Of a DNA stretch of 55,581 bases, positions 26,399 to 36,000 are shown piece by piece. The notes under the pieces are model-generated. The model had not been told where the DNA came from, did no database searches, and was given only the letters and a program-made list of their open reading frames with translations. The stretch is from Phocaeicola faecicola. GTDB lineage: Bacteria; Bacteroidota; Bacteroidia; Bacteroidales; Bacteroidaceae. Position 1 is the stretch's first letter; the number at the start of each line of letters is the position of its first letter. The translations under genes were made by a program, and so were the position numbers. The stretch is from positions 1-55,581 of the forward strand of contig NZ_JABSOE010000029.1 of the NCBI RefSeq assembly GCF_013618865.1. Reading direction: 5' to 3'.

Positions 26399-27121
26399 AT
26401 GAGAAAAATACTATCTGTGCTTGTCTGTCTGCTGGCATATAGTGGCTGGCAGGGTGAATTGTACGGACAGCAGACGCAATCCGCAAATGCGGAGAAAGAG
26501 AAAACTTACTCCAGCTTCAGGGAAAGACTGGCGTTTAAAACAAATGTGGTAAACTGGATAGGACTGATGCCTAACATCGGAGTAGAAATGGATGTCTCGA
26601 ACTCGGTGTACAACAAATGGGTGGTGGGAGTCCAGGCTACATGGAACGGAACAGTAAACGAAGTGCCCAGCCAGCGGATGCAGCTGGAGGTGAATGACTA
26701 CCGGGCTGAGGTAAAACGGTATGTGAAACCGTCGATGACAATGAAGCCGGGAAAGAAAAAAACACCTAAGTTCTGGAGAACGTATTATTATGGTGTGTAT
26801 GCCGGATATACGCAGTTTAATCTGATGTGGAACCGCGGTATGGCCGGAAGTATGTGGCAGGCAGGAGCTACCGGAGGATGGCAGGTGCCGATGTACCGCT
26901 GTAAGAACGGGGGAGGACTGGACCTGGATCTGGGACTCAGCCTGGGATTCATGATGTTGGAATATAATAAATTCAAATTTGAAAATGATCTGCCGGTCAT
27001 GACGGAGGAGAAACAGAAGAAGTGGCTCCCCTACCCTGTCCCTACGGAACTGAGGGTCGGACTGGTATATCGCTTTAAATCAATCAAGGATAAATATAAC
27101 AAGACTAAACCTAAACATTGA
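26399..27121 (+). CDS. DUF3575-like outer-membrane protein, 240 aa
   Basis: A signal peptide covers residues 1-23 (ILSVLVCLLAYSGWQGELYG). The mature protein begins with the DUF3575-type opening LAFKTNVVNWIGLMPNIGVE, followed by antiparallel strands and the segment FWRTYYYGVYAGYTQFN. It ends in a barrel-like strand LRVGLVYRFKSIK. Proteins of this family occur beside fimbria or surface-complex genes in Bacteroidales. It is followed after seven bases by a second DUF3575-like gene, forming an operon that runs to 31723. Confidence 0.8.
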   Translation: MRKILSVLVCLLAYSGWQGELYGQQTQSANAEKEKTYSSFRERLAFKTNVVNWIGLMPNIGVEMDVSNSVYNKWVVGVQATWNGTVNEVPSQRMQLEVNDYRAEVKRYVKPSMTMKPGKKKTPKFWRTYYYGVYAGYTQFNLMWNRGMAGSMWQAGATGGWQVPMYRCKNGGGLDLDLGLSLGFMMLEYNKFKFENDLPVMTEEKQKKWLPYPVPTELRVGLVYRFKSIKDKYNKTKPKH

Positions 27122-27128
27122 TTCTAGT

Positions 27129-27689
27129 ATGTGGACTTTTTTCAGAAATCGGAATATAATGAAGCGGGGAGCATTAGTAATAGTGGCGGTGTGTGCGGCA
27201 ACTGCGGCACAGGCACAGTTACTGGCGGGAAAGACAAACTTGCTGTTGTGGGGAAACCTGACGCCGAATGTGTCACTGGAACTGGTGACCTCGGAACGGA
27301 CAAGTGTGAACGGAGGGGTGTTCTATTCTATAGACAGCAACCCGATGGACTGCAGTCTCAAGGGGGCGGATGTGCAGCTGAGATATTGGCTGAGCGGACG
27401 GCCTATGGCACGGAGCTTCGTGGCACTGGGACTGCAGGGAATGAGGTATCATGCGGTATTCTCGGATAAGGTGCATCATGGGGATGCGGCGGGACCGGGT
27501 ATCGTGTACGGATATGCGTTGCCGCTGGGAAAACGGTTCAATCTGGAACTGAGCGCGGGGGTGTCTGTAATGTGGTTCAGGGAAGCGAAGTATGCGCAGG
27601 GTACTGAGATGCCGAAGGAGTATAATGTGACGGGCAGAAAGGTGATGCCGATGGGACTCGGCATTTCGTGCTCGTATATTTTTAAATGA
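27129..27689 (+). CDS. DUF3575-like outer-membrane protein, 186 aa
   Basis: A smaller relative of the preceding protein. The frame opens at ATG 27129, but ATG 27159 starts a cleaner signal peptide (MKRGALVIVAVCAATAAQAQ) and may be the true start. The mature part opens with AGKTNLLLWGNLTPNVSLEL, the same element as KTNVVNWIGLMPNIGVE in the neighbour, and ends in a terminal strand GLGISCSYIFK with an aromatic near the end, as expected for a barrel. It overlaps the next gene by four bases (ATGA at 27686). Confidence 0.8.
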   Translation: MWTFFRNRNIMKRGALVIVAVCAATAAQAQLLAGKTNLLLWGNLTPNVSLELVTSERTSVNGGVFYSIDSNPMDCSLKGADVQLRYWLSGRPMARSFVALGLQGMRYHAVFSDKVHHGDAAGPGIVYGYALPLGKRFNLELSAGVSVMWFREAKYAQGTEMPKEYNVTGRKVMPMGLGISCSYIFK

Positions 27690-29935
27690 TGTGCGTTATG
27701 AAAATAGATAAACTGAAATTAGGTGTGGCGCTGATGGCGGTCGTGACCGGAGGGGGAATGACGGCAGAAGCTCAGAAAATGGTAAAGGTGTCGGGCGTGG
27801 TTTATAACGTGAGTGGACACAAGAAGGTGCCGTTTTCGGATATCTCGGTGGAGGTATATGCCATCAAGACGGTAGCGGAAGCAAAGGATATCAAGAAGTT
27901 GCTGGACAGTAATGACCCGGAGAAGATGTTGATGCTCGACAGAGAGTCGATAGCAAAGACGGATGGAAACGGATATTATGAGATTCTGGTTCCGGATAAT
28001 GGAGCGCTGATTTTCAAGGCGGGAATGAATGAGGCAGTACTGGAGAAAGTGAGTCACCGGATGAAAATCGATGTGGGTATCGAAGATGGTGAACGGCTGG
28101 ACGAGGTATTGGTAGTGGGAGTAAGAACGGAACTGAAGCCAGAGCCGAAGGCGCCGAGGCTGATGGGAAATCTGTTCATGCCGTATAATACGTTTGATAT
28201 TCCGTCGCATACGGGAAACAGTTATTCGAGACTGATTATTCAGCCGTATGTAATGGACTGTGCGACAGATGATACTGTAGCTTTTGCCAAACCGCTGGTA
28301 TACGACGGAAAAGAGTATGCGAGAACGCAGGAACGGAAGATGGGATATGATATGGAACGAGATCCGCTGAAGCGGTTTATCGCGGAAAGAAGACTGACAG
28401 CTGCTCCGATGCGGATTGAATGGAGCGACACAATAAGAATTCCTGACCCGAACCATAATTATAGTTGTTTTGCCAGTATCAGCATAGAGGATTATCAGGG
28501 AAATGAGGTGAAGACTTTTCAGGTGAGCACGTGTGAAGCGAAAAGACCGATGAAGTTCCTGGAGTATGACTTGGCTTTCGAGGAAATGGCTCCGGAGGAT
28601 TATAAGGAGAGACCGCAGATTGAGAAGAGAAATACATCGGACCGGATTTCACTGAATTTCGTAATCAACTCGGATGAACTGACGGACACGGAGGAGAACC
28701 GGAAGAACATTGATATGCTGAGAAGCAAGCTGAAGGGAATCGCGGATTCGCCGGGTACGGTGGTGAAGGAGTTTCACGTGACCGGTACGGCTTCGCCGGA
28801 TGGTAGCTATTATGCGAATCTGGCGCTGGCGGAAAGGCGTATGAAGCGGGTGGAACGGGAGATTACTTCTATCTTGCCGCCGTACTCGCTGGAAAGAGTG
28901 TACCGGAATCCGCAGGCGAATGTGGCGCCATGGGAAGAGGTCATCAAGTTACTGGAACGTGACGGAAAGATGGCTGAGGCGGAGGAAATGAAAAAGATTA
29001 CAGAAAAGTATAAGGGGATTCAGGAACAGGGAGCACACCTGAGAAACCTGGATTTCTATAAATCGCTGGTGACAAAGTATCTGGAGGAGCTGCGCACGGT
29101 GAGCTATAACTGTGTGTATGAGATTTACCGGGAACCGAATGATGAGGAGATTATGGAACTGTACCGGAAGAATGGACTGAAGGGAAGTTATACAAGGTAT
29201 GAGTACTGGAGACTGTTCAAGCTGGTAAAGGATGAGAAGGAACTGGAGGGTATTTACCGCAAGGCGTACGAGGAATCGCTGGAAGAGAAGCGGCCTTGGG
29301 TATTGCCGGGAAATAATCTGGCGGTATTGTACTTGAAACAGGGAAGGATTGACACGGATATCCTGGACCCGCTGATTGACAAGACGATTTATCTGACCGA
29401 CTATAAGCGCTCGAACATGGATAATACGCGCACGGAGGTGGTGAACCCGGTACAGGTGGTGAGCAACCAGTTGTGTATGCTGATCCGGAAGGGGGATTTC
29501 CAGGAAGCAAGTATCATGGCGAAGATTTTGCCGGATGAGGAACGCTTCGACTTGCTGAAGGCGTATGCCTGGGCTATGGGAGGATATTTCCATGGAGGAA
29601 GTACTCCGGAAGAGCAGGAACGGTCCAGAAAGACGTTTGAGACAATCAAGAATTCGTCGCCGAGAAATGCAGTGGTAATGTATCTGGCGCTGGAAACACG
29701 TGAGGGAGACAGCACTGCAGAGAAACTGGTGGAGGCATTACCGCAAAATGAGGCGCTGACCTGGTACTTCAAGGCGGTACTGGCGGCCCGGCAGGGAGAC
29801 GCGGGATTTACGAATGCTACCATTTTCCTGTCTGAGTGTTTCAAACGGGATAAGGGGATGATTCCTACGGCACAGAATGACGGTGAATTTAATGCGGAAA
29901 TCATTAATGTGGCTCAGGAGATGTCGGAGTTTTAA
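27686..29935 (+). CDS. 749-aa exported protein with OmpA-like domain and helical repeats
   Basis: ATG 27686 is the longest start; ATG 27698 gives a tidier signal peptide (MKIDKLKLGVALMAVVTGG, cleavage near AEAQ). After the signal comes a short beta domain (VSGVVYNVSGHKKVPFSDI), like the plug or carboxypeptidase-regulatory folds of surface proteins. Residues about 315-400 look OmpA-like: ISLNFVINSDELTDTEENRK and the loop VTGTASPDGSYYANLALAER. The rest (about 430-749) is helical and TPR/Sel1-like (LPGNNLAVLYLKQGRIDTD). It resembles the larger OmpA-type partner of DUF3575 proteins. It probably bridges the barrel proteins and the cell wall. Confidence 0.78.
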   Translation: MMCVMKIDKLKLGVALMAVVTGGGMTAEAQKMVKVSGVVYNVSGHKKVPFSDISVEVYAIKTVAEAKDIKKLLDSNDPEKMLMLDRESIAKTDGNGYYEILVPDNGALIFKAGMNEAVLEKVSHRMKIDVGIEDGERLDEVLVVGVRTELKPEPKAPRLMGNLFMPYNTFDIPSHTGNSYSRLIIQPYVMDCATDDTVAFAKPLVYDGKEYARTQERKMGYDMERDPLKRFIAERRLTAAPMRIEWSDTIRIPDPNHNYSCFASISIEDYQGNEVKTFQVSTCEAKRPMKFLEYDLAFEEMAPEDYKERPQIEKRNTSDRISLNFVINSDELTDTEENRKNIDMLRSKLKGIADSPGTVVKEFHVTGTASPDGSYYANLALAERRMKRVEREITSILPPYSLERVYRNPQANVAPWEEVIKLLERDGKMAEAEEMKKITEKYKGIQEQGAHLRNLDFYKSLVTKYLEELRTVSYNCVYEIYREPNDEEIMELYRKNGLKGSYTRYEYWRLFKLVKDEKELEGIYRKAYEESLEEKRPWVLPGNNLAVLYLKQGRIDTDILDPLIDKTIYLTDYKRSNMDNTRTEVVNPVQVVSNQLCMLIRKGDFQEASIMAKILPDEERFDLLKAYAWAMGGYFHGGSTPEEQERSRKTFETIKNSSPRNAVVMYLALETREGDSTAEKLVEALPQNEALTWYFKAVLAARQGDAGFTNATIFLSECFKRDKGMIPTAQNDGEFNAEIINVAQEMSEF

Positions 29936-29956
29936 TTTTTTGAAAGAAGAACGGTT

Positions 29957-31723
29957 ATGAAATTGACTTATATTATTTCGGCCTTATGTGCCTGTGTGTA
30001 TGGTGTGGCGGTTCCGGCGCAAGGAATGGCGCAGGAAGCGAACGCGGAACAGGGTGATTCGGTCAAGAGGTTTTTTAATGCACTGGATTATACGCTGCAA
30101 AAGAGGTATGTACCGAAAGGACGGGAAATCAGTGCGGAAAATCCAGGAAAGAATGTGTTTGTAAGTGCGGTGGCCGGGGGGCTGCAGCTGAGAGGAGCAC
30201 AAGATATGCTTTTCCTGGGAGGATTCAGTATCGGAAAGGAGGTTTCACCCTTTAATGCGTACCGGGCTACTTTCCTGGGAGGGAAGAACAAAATGCTCAA
30301 AATGGCCGGCGCAGAAGTTGACCATATGTTTAACTTATCGGATTATCTGGGAGGTTACCGCGAAGGGGCGCATATGAACTTGCTGACGGTAGTGGGACTG
30401 GGAGTTTATACTTCACAACGCTCGGGAGGCGAGAAAAATGTGTCGGCTTCACTCCATGGAGGACTGCAGCTGAGGTATCACATGGGAAGTCACTGGGACT
30501 GGTTTGTAGAACCGAAGATGTATGTGTTTACAGACGAGATAGACGGATTGCAGTGTAACAAACGGTATAACCTGGCGTATGGAGTAACCGGTGGACTGAC
30601 TTACCGTTTCAAGGGATTGCCGATACAGGATAAGTCGGAAGATGCGGGAGATAATCTGTTCCTGGAAGCTGCCATGGGGGTACAGGGAGACTACTCAAGT
30701 CACGTGAGAAACTTACTGGGAAAGATACGGCCACTGGGACCGACTGCTTCACTTTCGCTGGGTAAGTGGTTCATGCCACTGGGAGTGCGGGCCACGGCTT
30801 TCGGAGGTTTCCATTTTACGGATAACCCGGAACGGAAAAAGGGTAAGGAAGTATACGCAGGGGGACGCGTGGAGGCGCTGCTGAACCTGAATACACTGCT
30901 GAAACCGTCGGTAACGGATCCGAGAATGGAAGTGAACCTGGCGGCAGGATATGAACTGGGAGCTGTAGCGCACCGGAGTCCGCAGTATGCAAAGCAGTTG
31001 CGATGGACCAACGGACCGACGGGAGCTGTGCAGCTGGTGTACTTCGTTACGGAACAGATTGGTCTGTTCGGAGAAGGACGGTATAGCATGAGTGATTATA
31101 CGCAGCCGTATGAGAACGGACAGGTGTATGACAGACGGATGAATAACCTGAGTGCGGTGTTTGGTGTGCAGTATCGGAGAAGGAAGGCACGCTTTGACGA
31201 GAGACGTGGGGTATTTGAGCCACATAACTTTGTATATGGATCGCTGGGAGGTAATTTCCCGGTACGCACATCGGGACTTTCAATGAAGAACCTGCGGAAT
31301 GTGCTGGGACAGCAGGCTTCATTGGGAATAGGAAGACAGTACTCTGCATTCTCGGGAGTGAGAGCCGGTATTGAGGTGGCCCGCTGGGCGGATTCGAAGC
31401 GGCCGGCTTATCCGCTGACGCTGTCGGCTGATTATTTGCTGAATGTGACGAACCTGATCGGGAATTATAATCCGGAACGTATCTTCGACCTGAATGCGTT
31501 TGTGGGTGTGGCGTATACGCATCATGACCTGGAAAAGAAGCATTACGGTGCGCTGGAAGGGGGACTGCTGCAGGAGTTCAGGGTTTCGGACTCGTGGAGT
31601 ATTTATGCGGAAGAGTATGCGCGGATGTATAAGGGAAAGATTGCTCCGAGTGTGAGGGTATATACTTCAAATGAGGTATCACTGCTGCTGGGAGGTAACC
31701 TGGGACTGAAATACCGGTTCTGA
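29957..31723 (+). CDS. 588-aa outer-membrane protein of three tandem beta-barrel modules
   Basis: A signal peptide (cleavage near GMAQ, residue about 27) is followed by a short helical stretch and three similar barrel-type modules. Module 1 spans about residues 52-217 (NVFVSAVAGGLQLRG ... TGGLTYRFKG). Module 2 spans about 230-405 (LFLEAAMGVQGDYSS ... AVFGVQYRRRK). Module 3 spans about 420-588 (FVYGSLGGNFPVRTS ... GGNLGLKYRF). Each has a GKW/GKE/GRQ-type strand followed by a domain like that of the 202-aa and OmpA proteins. Triple barrels in one chain are unusual. It ends the operon at a strong terminator. Likely a surface-assembly component. Confidence 0.78.
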   Translation: MKLTYIISALCACVYGVAVPAQGMAQEANAEQGDSVKRFFNALDYTLQKRYVPKGREISAENPGKNVFVSAVAGGLQLRGAQDMLFLGGFSIGKEVSPFNAYRATFLGGKNKMLKMAGAEVDHMFNLSDYLGGYREGAHMNLLTVVGLGVYTSQRSGGEKNVSASLHGGLQLRYHMGSHWDWFVEPKMYVFTDEIDGLQCNKRYNLAYGVTGGLTYRFKGLPIQDKSEDAGDNLFLEAAMGVQGDYSSHVRNLLGKIRPLGPTASLSLGKWFMPLGVRATAFGGFHFTDNPERKKGKEVYAGGRVEALLNLNTLLKPSVTDPRMEVNLAAGYELGAVAHRSPQYAKQLRWTNGPTGAVQLVYFVTEQIGLFGEGRYSMSDYTQPYENGQVYDRRMNNLSAVFGVQYRRRKARFDERRGVFEPHNFVYGSLGGNFPVRTSGLSMKNLRNVLGQQASLGIGRQYSAFSGVRAGIEVARWADSKRPAYPLTLSADYLLNVTNLIGNYNPERIFDLNAFVGVAYTHHDLEKKHYGALEGGLLQEFRVSDSWSIYAEEYARMYKGKIAPSVRVYTSNEVSLLLGGNLGLKYRF

Positions 31724-31746
31724 CGGTAGGATAGCGTAATAATGAC

Positions 31747-31797
31747 AACGGTGCATCGTCTGTCTCTGAAAGGGAACAGACGGTGCACCGTTTTTTA
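31747..31797 (+). terminator. Strong intrinsic terminator
   Basis: A 17-base arm at 31747-31763 (AACGGTGCATCGTCTGT) pairs with 31776-31792 with one wobble, across a 12-base loop, and is followed by six T. It ends the barrel operon and separates it from the convergent gene ending at 31817. Confidence 0.85.
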
Positions 31798-31816
31798 TCA
31801 GGAACAGCCGACAGGG

Positions 31817-32746
31817 CTAACCGGGAATATTCAGATAGCGTTCCCTGAAGAGCTGGAAGGCGTCTTTGTAGAAATCGGGAGCATAAAGGATTAATGATTC
31901 TACAAAGTCCTCAAGGGTGATGGAACGGAGCTTGTACTGCTGCTCGTCCTTCAGCCAGGAACGCAGGGAAGCGATTTCGGAAGCAGTGGTGGGATGAGAA
32001 CGGGGAGCAAGCAGAACGGTGCGGGAGTCGCTCAGGCCATTGACCTCACGGTAGCGCTCTGCCAGCAGAAAGTTGCGGTAGAGACGGGTAATACGAACAC
32101 TCCCCTCTCCTACGGACCGACTGAAACCGGGAGTGAAAAGATCGCTGCCGATGAGGAGCTTTTTCTGCATCTCGGTGTTGCCGGACTCTTCCAGACTAAG
32201 GGGATCGGCGTACTTGAGAGTAACGGCGGTAAGTCGTCTGCCTCCCCGACGGTCGGACCATAGGATATAGGCATTCAGAGCTGTATGAGCTCCGATGTAT
32301 TTCCCGGCCAGATCAGGAACATACTCTACTCCTATCTCGCTGATGGCATTGATGGAGAAATTACCCAGGGCATTGCAGAGTACTTGAGTAACTGAACGGG
32401 GATCTTCATTCAGCATCAGCATGAGGGGGAAAAAGAGGTTGAAAGTCATGGCTGTCTCTGAAAGCAGGTCATTGAACAGCAGGAAGGAATCGATGTGTTC
32501 ATCCTGTCTTTTGGTGCAGATACGTTCCTTCGCATAATTGAAGGTCTGACGGAGGAGAAAATTGGCTCCGCTACCCTCGCCTCCGGCAAGCAGAGTGGTG
32601 AAAGGAAGGGAGGTTCCGTCTTCGGAGATTACCGTATACTGGGGTTCGCCTTTTTTTGTCCGGTAAGCAGCCTGCTGGTGCTCGAGGGTCTGCCTGAAAG
32701 CAGACACCGAACGGCAAAGTTCTTCGTACTGATCGTTTGTTTCCAT
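31817..32746 (-). CDS. PGN_0703-like putative restriction-endonuclease-fold protein
   Basis: A 309-aa protein that resembles the PGN_0703 family of putative PD-(D/E)XK nucleases, from its N-terminal helix pair (EELCRSVSAFRQTLEHQQAA) and the segment LLAGGEGSGANFLLRQTFNY. The expected core lies around residues 165-200: ALNAYILWSDRRGG and then LTAVTLKYADPL. In related proteins I would expect an Asp where NAY has Asn, and E-x-K where TLK occurs. The Lys is kept but both acidic positions look changed, so it may be inactive as a nuclease. Own promoter at 32804-32835; a stem-loop lies in its leader. Family recalled from memory; moderate confidence. Confidence 0.6.
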   Translation of the reverse strand: METNDQYEELCRSVSAFRQTLEHQQAAYRTKKGEPQYTVISEDGTSLPFTTLLAGGEGSGANFLLRQTFNYAKERICTKRQDEHIDSFLLFNDLLSETAMTFNLFFPLMLMLNEDPRSVTQVLCNALGNFSINAISEIGVEYVPDLAGKYIGAHTALNAYILWSDRRGGRRLTAVTLKYADPLSLEESGNTEMQKKLLIGSDLFTPGFSRSVGEGSVRITRLYRNFLLAERYREVNGLSDSRTVLLAPRSHPTTASEIASLRSWLKDEQQYKLRSITLEDFVESLILYAPDFYKDAFQLFRERYLNIPG

Positions 32747-32774
32747 ATTTTACTGTGATGCTTATGTAGTGGCG

Positions 32775-32795
32775 ATTTTACGCTACCCGTAAAAT
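32775..32795 (-). promoter_or_regulatory. Stem-loop at the 5' end of the PGN_0703-like transcript
   Basis: ATTTTACG (32775-32782) and CGTAAAAT (32788-32795) pair across a 5-base loop. The hairpin begins within a few bases of the predicted transcript start (about 32797), so it would cap the mRNA. It might stabilise the transcript or be an operator. Confidence 0.45.
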
Positions 32796-32803
32796 GCGAC
32801 TTG

Positions 32804-32835
32804 CAAAGATACATAAAGGTAAGCGCAGAGACAAA
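32804..32835 (-). promoter_or_regulatory. Promoter of the PGN_0703-like gene
   Basis: On the minus strand, TTTG (32835-32832), 20 bases, then a perfect TATCTTTG (32811-32804). The leader to the ATG at 32746 is about 50 bases. Between this promoter and the divergent addA promoter at 32968 I see nothing else clear. Confidence 0.7.
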
Positions 32836-32967
32836 TTGGAAAGAAAGTTTTCAGAATTGACTTTGGGGAAATGGGATTTCCGGAGGGAAAAGACGGGGAA
32901 TTTCATGGTATCCGGACAGACAGACCGGAAAGGGATGGTAATGAAAACCGGCATTTTGCCTTTTTTA

Positions 32968-32999
32968 TTTGGGAGATTGGAGGGGCTTGAATAACTTTG
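32968..32999 (+). promoter_or_regulatory. Promoter of the addAB operon
   Basis: TTTG (32968-32971), 20 bases, then TAACTTTG (32992-32999). The leader to ATG 33067 is about 60 bases. Confidence 0.7.
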
Positions 33000-33066
33000 T
33001 GACCGGGCTTCCTCTCGAAAGGGAGAAAAAAGAGTTGAATGTTTTACAATCAGTAAGAATAACAAT

Positions 33067-36000
33067 ATGGAACAGCAGCCACATCTTTTAATATATAAGG
33101 CTTCGGCAGGGTCAGGAAAGACTTTTACGTTGGCAATTCAGTACATCCGGCAGTTGATAGAGGATCCGCGGGCATACCGGAGGATTCTGGCAGTGACTTT
33201 CACGAACAAGGCGACCACAGAGATGAAGGAACGTATCCTGGAGCAGTTGCTGGGTATCGCTCGTAACCTGAAGGGATCGGAAGGGTATCTGCAGGAATTG
33301 ATAAGACTGACAGGAAGGACAGTGGAGGATATCCGGAAGAGAGCACAGGAGGCGTTGTTCTTTATCCTGCACGACTACAGCCGTTTCCGGATTGAGACGA
33401 TTGACTCGTTCTTCCAGTCGGTGATGCGGAACCTGGCAAGGGAACTGGAGCTGGGGGCGAACCTGTCGGTTGAACTGAACAATGCGGAGGTGCTGTCGGA
33501 GGCGGTGGACGTGATGCTGGAAAAGCTGGACCGGAAATCACCGGTACTGTACTGGCTGCTGGAATATATTGAGGAACGGATTTCGGACGACAAGCGCTGG
33601 GATGTATCAGATGAAATCAAGGGGTTCGGAAGAAACATCTTCGACGAGGAATATGTGGAACGGGGCGAGGAGTTGAGAAAAAAACTGGCCGACCCGAAGT
33701 TTATCCCGCAGTTCCGAAAGGAGCTGAAAGAACTGAAAGAGATGGTGCTGGAACAGATGAAGGGATTCAGCGAACAGTTTCTGGGGGTACTGGAGATGCA
33801 TAAATTGTCGCCTGCCGACCTGAAAAACGGCAGCCGGGGCATTGGCAGTTATTTCAATAAGATTGCCCGGGGAGAATTGCTCAACAAGGTGTCGAACGCG
33901 ACGGTACAGAAGTGTCTGGAAAGTGAGGAGAACTGGACGACCAAGTCGTCTCCGAACCGGCAGAAGATTCTGGCTCTGGCCAGCAGTGACCTGATGGGAA
34001 TCCTGGAGGAGGCGGAGAAGATGAGGCCGAAGAACAACTGGATTCTGAATTCGTGCGACCTGGCGCTGAAGTACCTGAACAACCTGCGGCTGCTGACGCA
34101 CATGGATGCGGAGGTGAGGCTGCAGAATCAGTTGCACAACCGTTTCCTGCTGTCGGACACGAATGCGTTGTTGCACGGGCTGATCAGCCGGGGGGATGCT
34201 TCGTTCGTGTACGAAAAAATCGGTACGCAGATTGATACGGTGATGATTGATGAGTTCCAGGATACGTCGCGGATGCAGTGGGAGAACTTTCACCTGTTGC
34301 TGGAAGAGAGTCTGGCGCAGAAAGAAGGCAGCCTGATTGTGGGAGACATCAAACAGAGTATCTACCGGTGGCGGAACGGGGACTGGAAGATTCTGGCGGG
34401 ACTGGGGAAAGACCCGGTGCTGAGGGTGAAGGAATGTACACTGGATACAAACTGGAGAAGCGAGAAGCGCATCATCGGATTCAACAATGCGTTTTTCCCA
34501 ACTGCCTGCCAGTTGCTGAGCGACCGCCAGGAGAGTGAACTGGGCAAGCCGTGCGAGGAGTTGCTGGAGGCTTACAGTGACGTTAGGCAGAAACCGGCCA
34601 GGACGGAGGAAAAGGGATATGTGAAGGTGAGCCTGCTGCCGGACTGTGAGGAGAATGCATATCCGGAAGCAATGCTGGAGGCACTGGCGGAGGAAGTGGA
34701 CCGGCTGATGGAAGCGGGGGTACGCTCGCAGGACATCGCCATCCTGGTCAGAAAGAACAAGATTATTCCGACGGTAGCAGCGTATTTTGACGAGCATACG
34801 CCGTACCGGATTGTGTCGGACGAGGCGTTCCGCCTGGATGCGTCGCTGGCGGTGTGTATCCTGATGGACGGGCTGCGGTTTCTGACGGCTCCGGAAAACC
34901 GGATTGCCATGGCGAGACTGGCGGTGACGTTCCAGAAGGAGGTGCTGCACAAGAACATCGACCTGAATACGATTCTGCTGAACCGGATAGAGGATTTTCT
35001 GCCGACAGGTTTCATACTGCAACTGGCGGAACTGCGACTGATGCCGCTGTATGAGTTGCTGGAAAAACTATACGTGCTGTTCGACCTGAAGGAAATCGGA
35101 CAGCAGGATGCGTACCTGTGTGCGTTCTACGATGCGGTGACGGAGTACATGCAGAATCATTCTTCGGAACTGACGGCGTTCATCGCTTACTGGGACGAGA
35201 AGTTGCATGAGAAGACAATTCCGTCGGGAGAAATAGAAGGTATCCGCATCCTGTCCATTCATAAGTCGAAAGGACTGGAGTATCATACGGTACTGGTGCC
35301 GTTCTGCGACTGGAAGATGGAGAATGAGACAAACAATCACCTGATATGGTGTGCACTGGAGGGACAGGGACCGGAGTACGACCAGCCGCCTTTCAATGAA
35401 CTGAGCATTGCGCCGATCAATTACTCGACAGTCATGGCAGAGTCGGTATATTGCAAGAGTTATCTGGAAGAGCGGCTGCAGCTGTGGGTGGATAACATGA
35501 ACCTGCTGTATGTGGCCTTTACGCGTGCCTGCAAGAACCTGATTGTCTGGGGTAAGAAGGGACAGACGGGTACGGTATCGGAGTTGCTGGGAAATACGAT
35601 GGAGGCGATGGAACTGGAGGGAATGAGCTGTTCGGGCCTGGCAGAACCGACGGCAGATGCGAAAGGAAAAGGAAAGACGAAGGACAAAGAGAAGGAAGAG
35701 GAGTCGGAACCGGTGGTCTATGAATATGGCTGTCTCTGTCCGTCGGAGGAAGTCCGGAAAAAGGTGACGGGAAATCCGCTGTCGGAAATTCCGGAGGGAG
35801 TGCCGGTGTGCATCGAATCGCTGGAAACGGATATCGAGTTCAAGCAGTCGAACCGGTCGGCGGACTTTATCCGGGGCGACGAAGAGGAGGAGAACCGGGA
35901 ACGGTACATCCGGCAGGGACAGTTGCTGCATCAGGTGTTTGCTTCCATCCGTACGGCGGCCGACCTGGAAAAGGCGGTGGCACGGCTGCGGTTTGAGGGT

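Noticed and set aside
27129..27158. First ten codons of the 186-aa gene as definite protein
   Set aside because: Not rejected as frame, but ATG 27159 gives a better signal peptide, so the longer start is only provisional.
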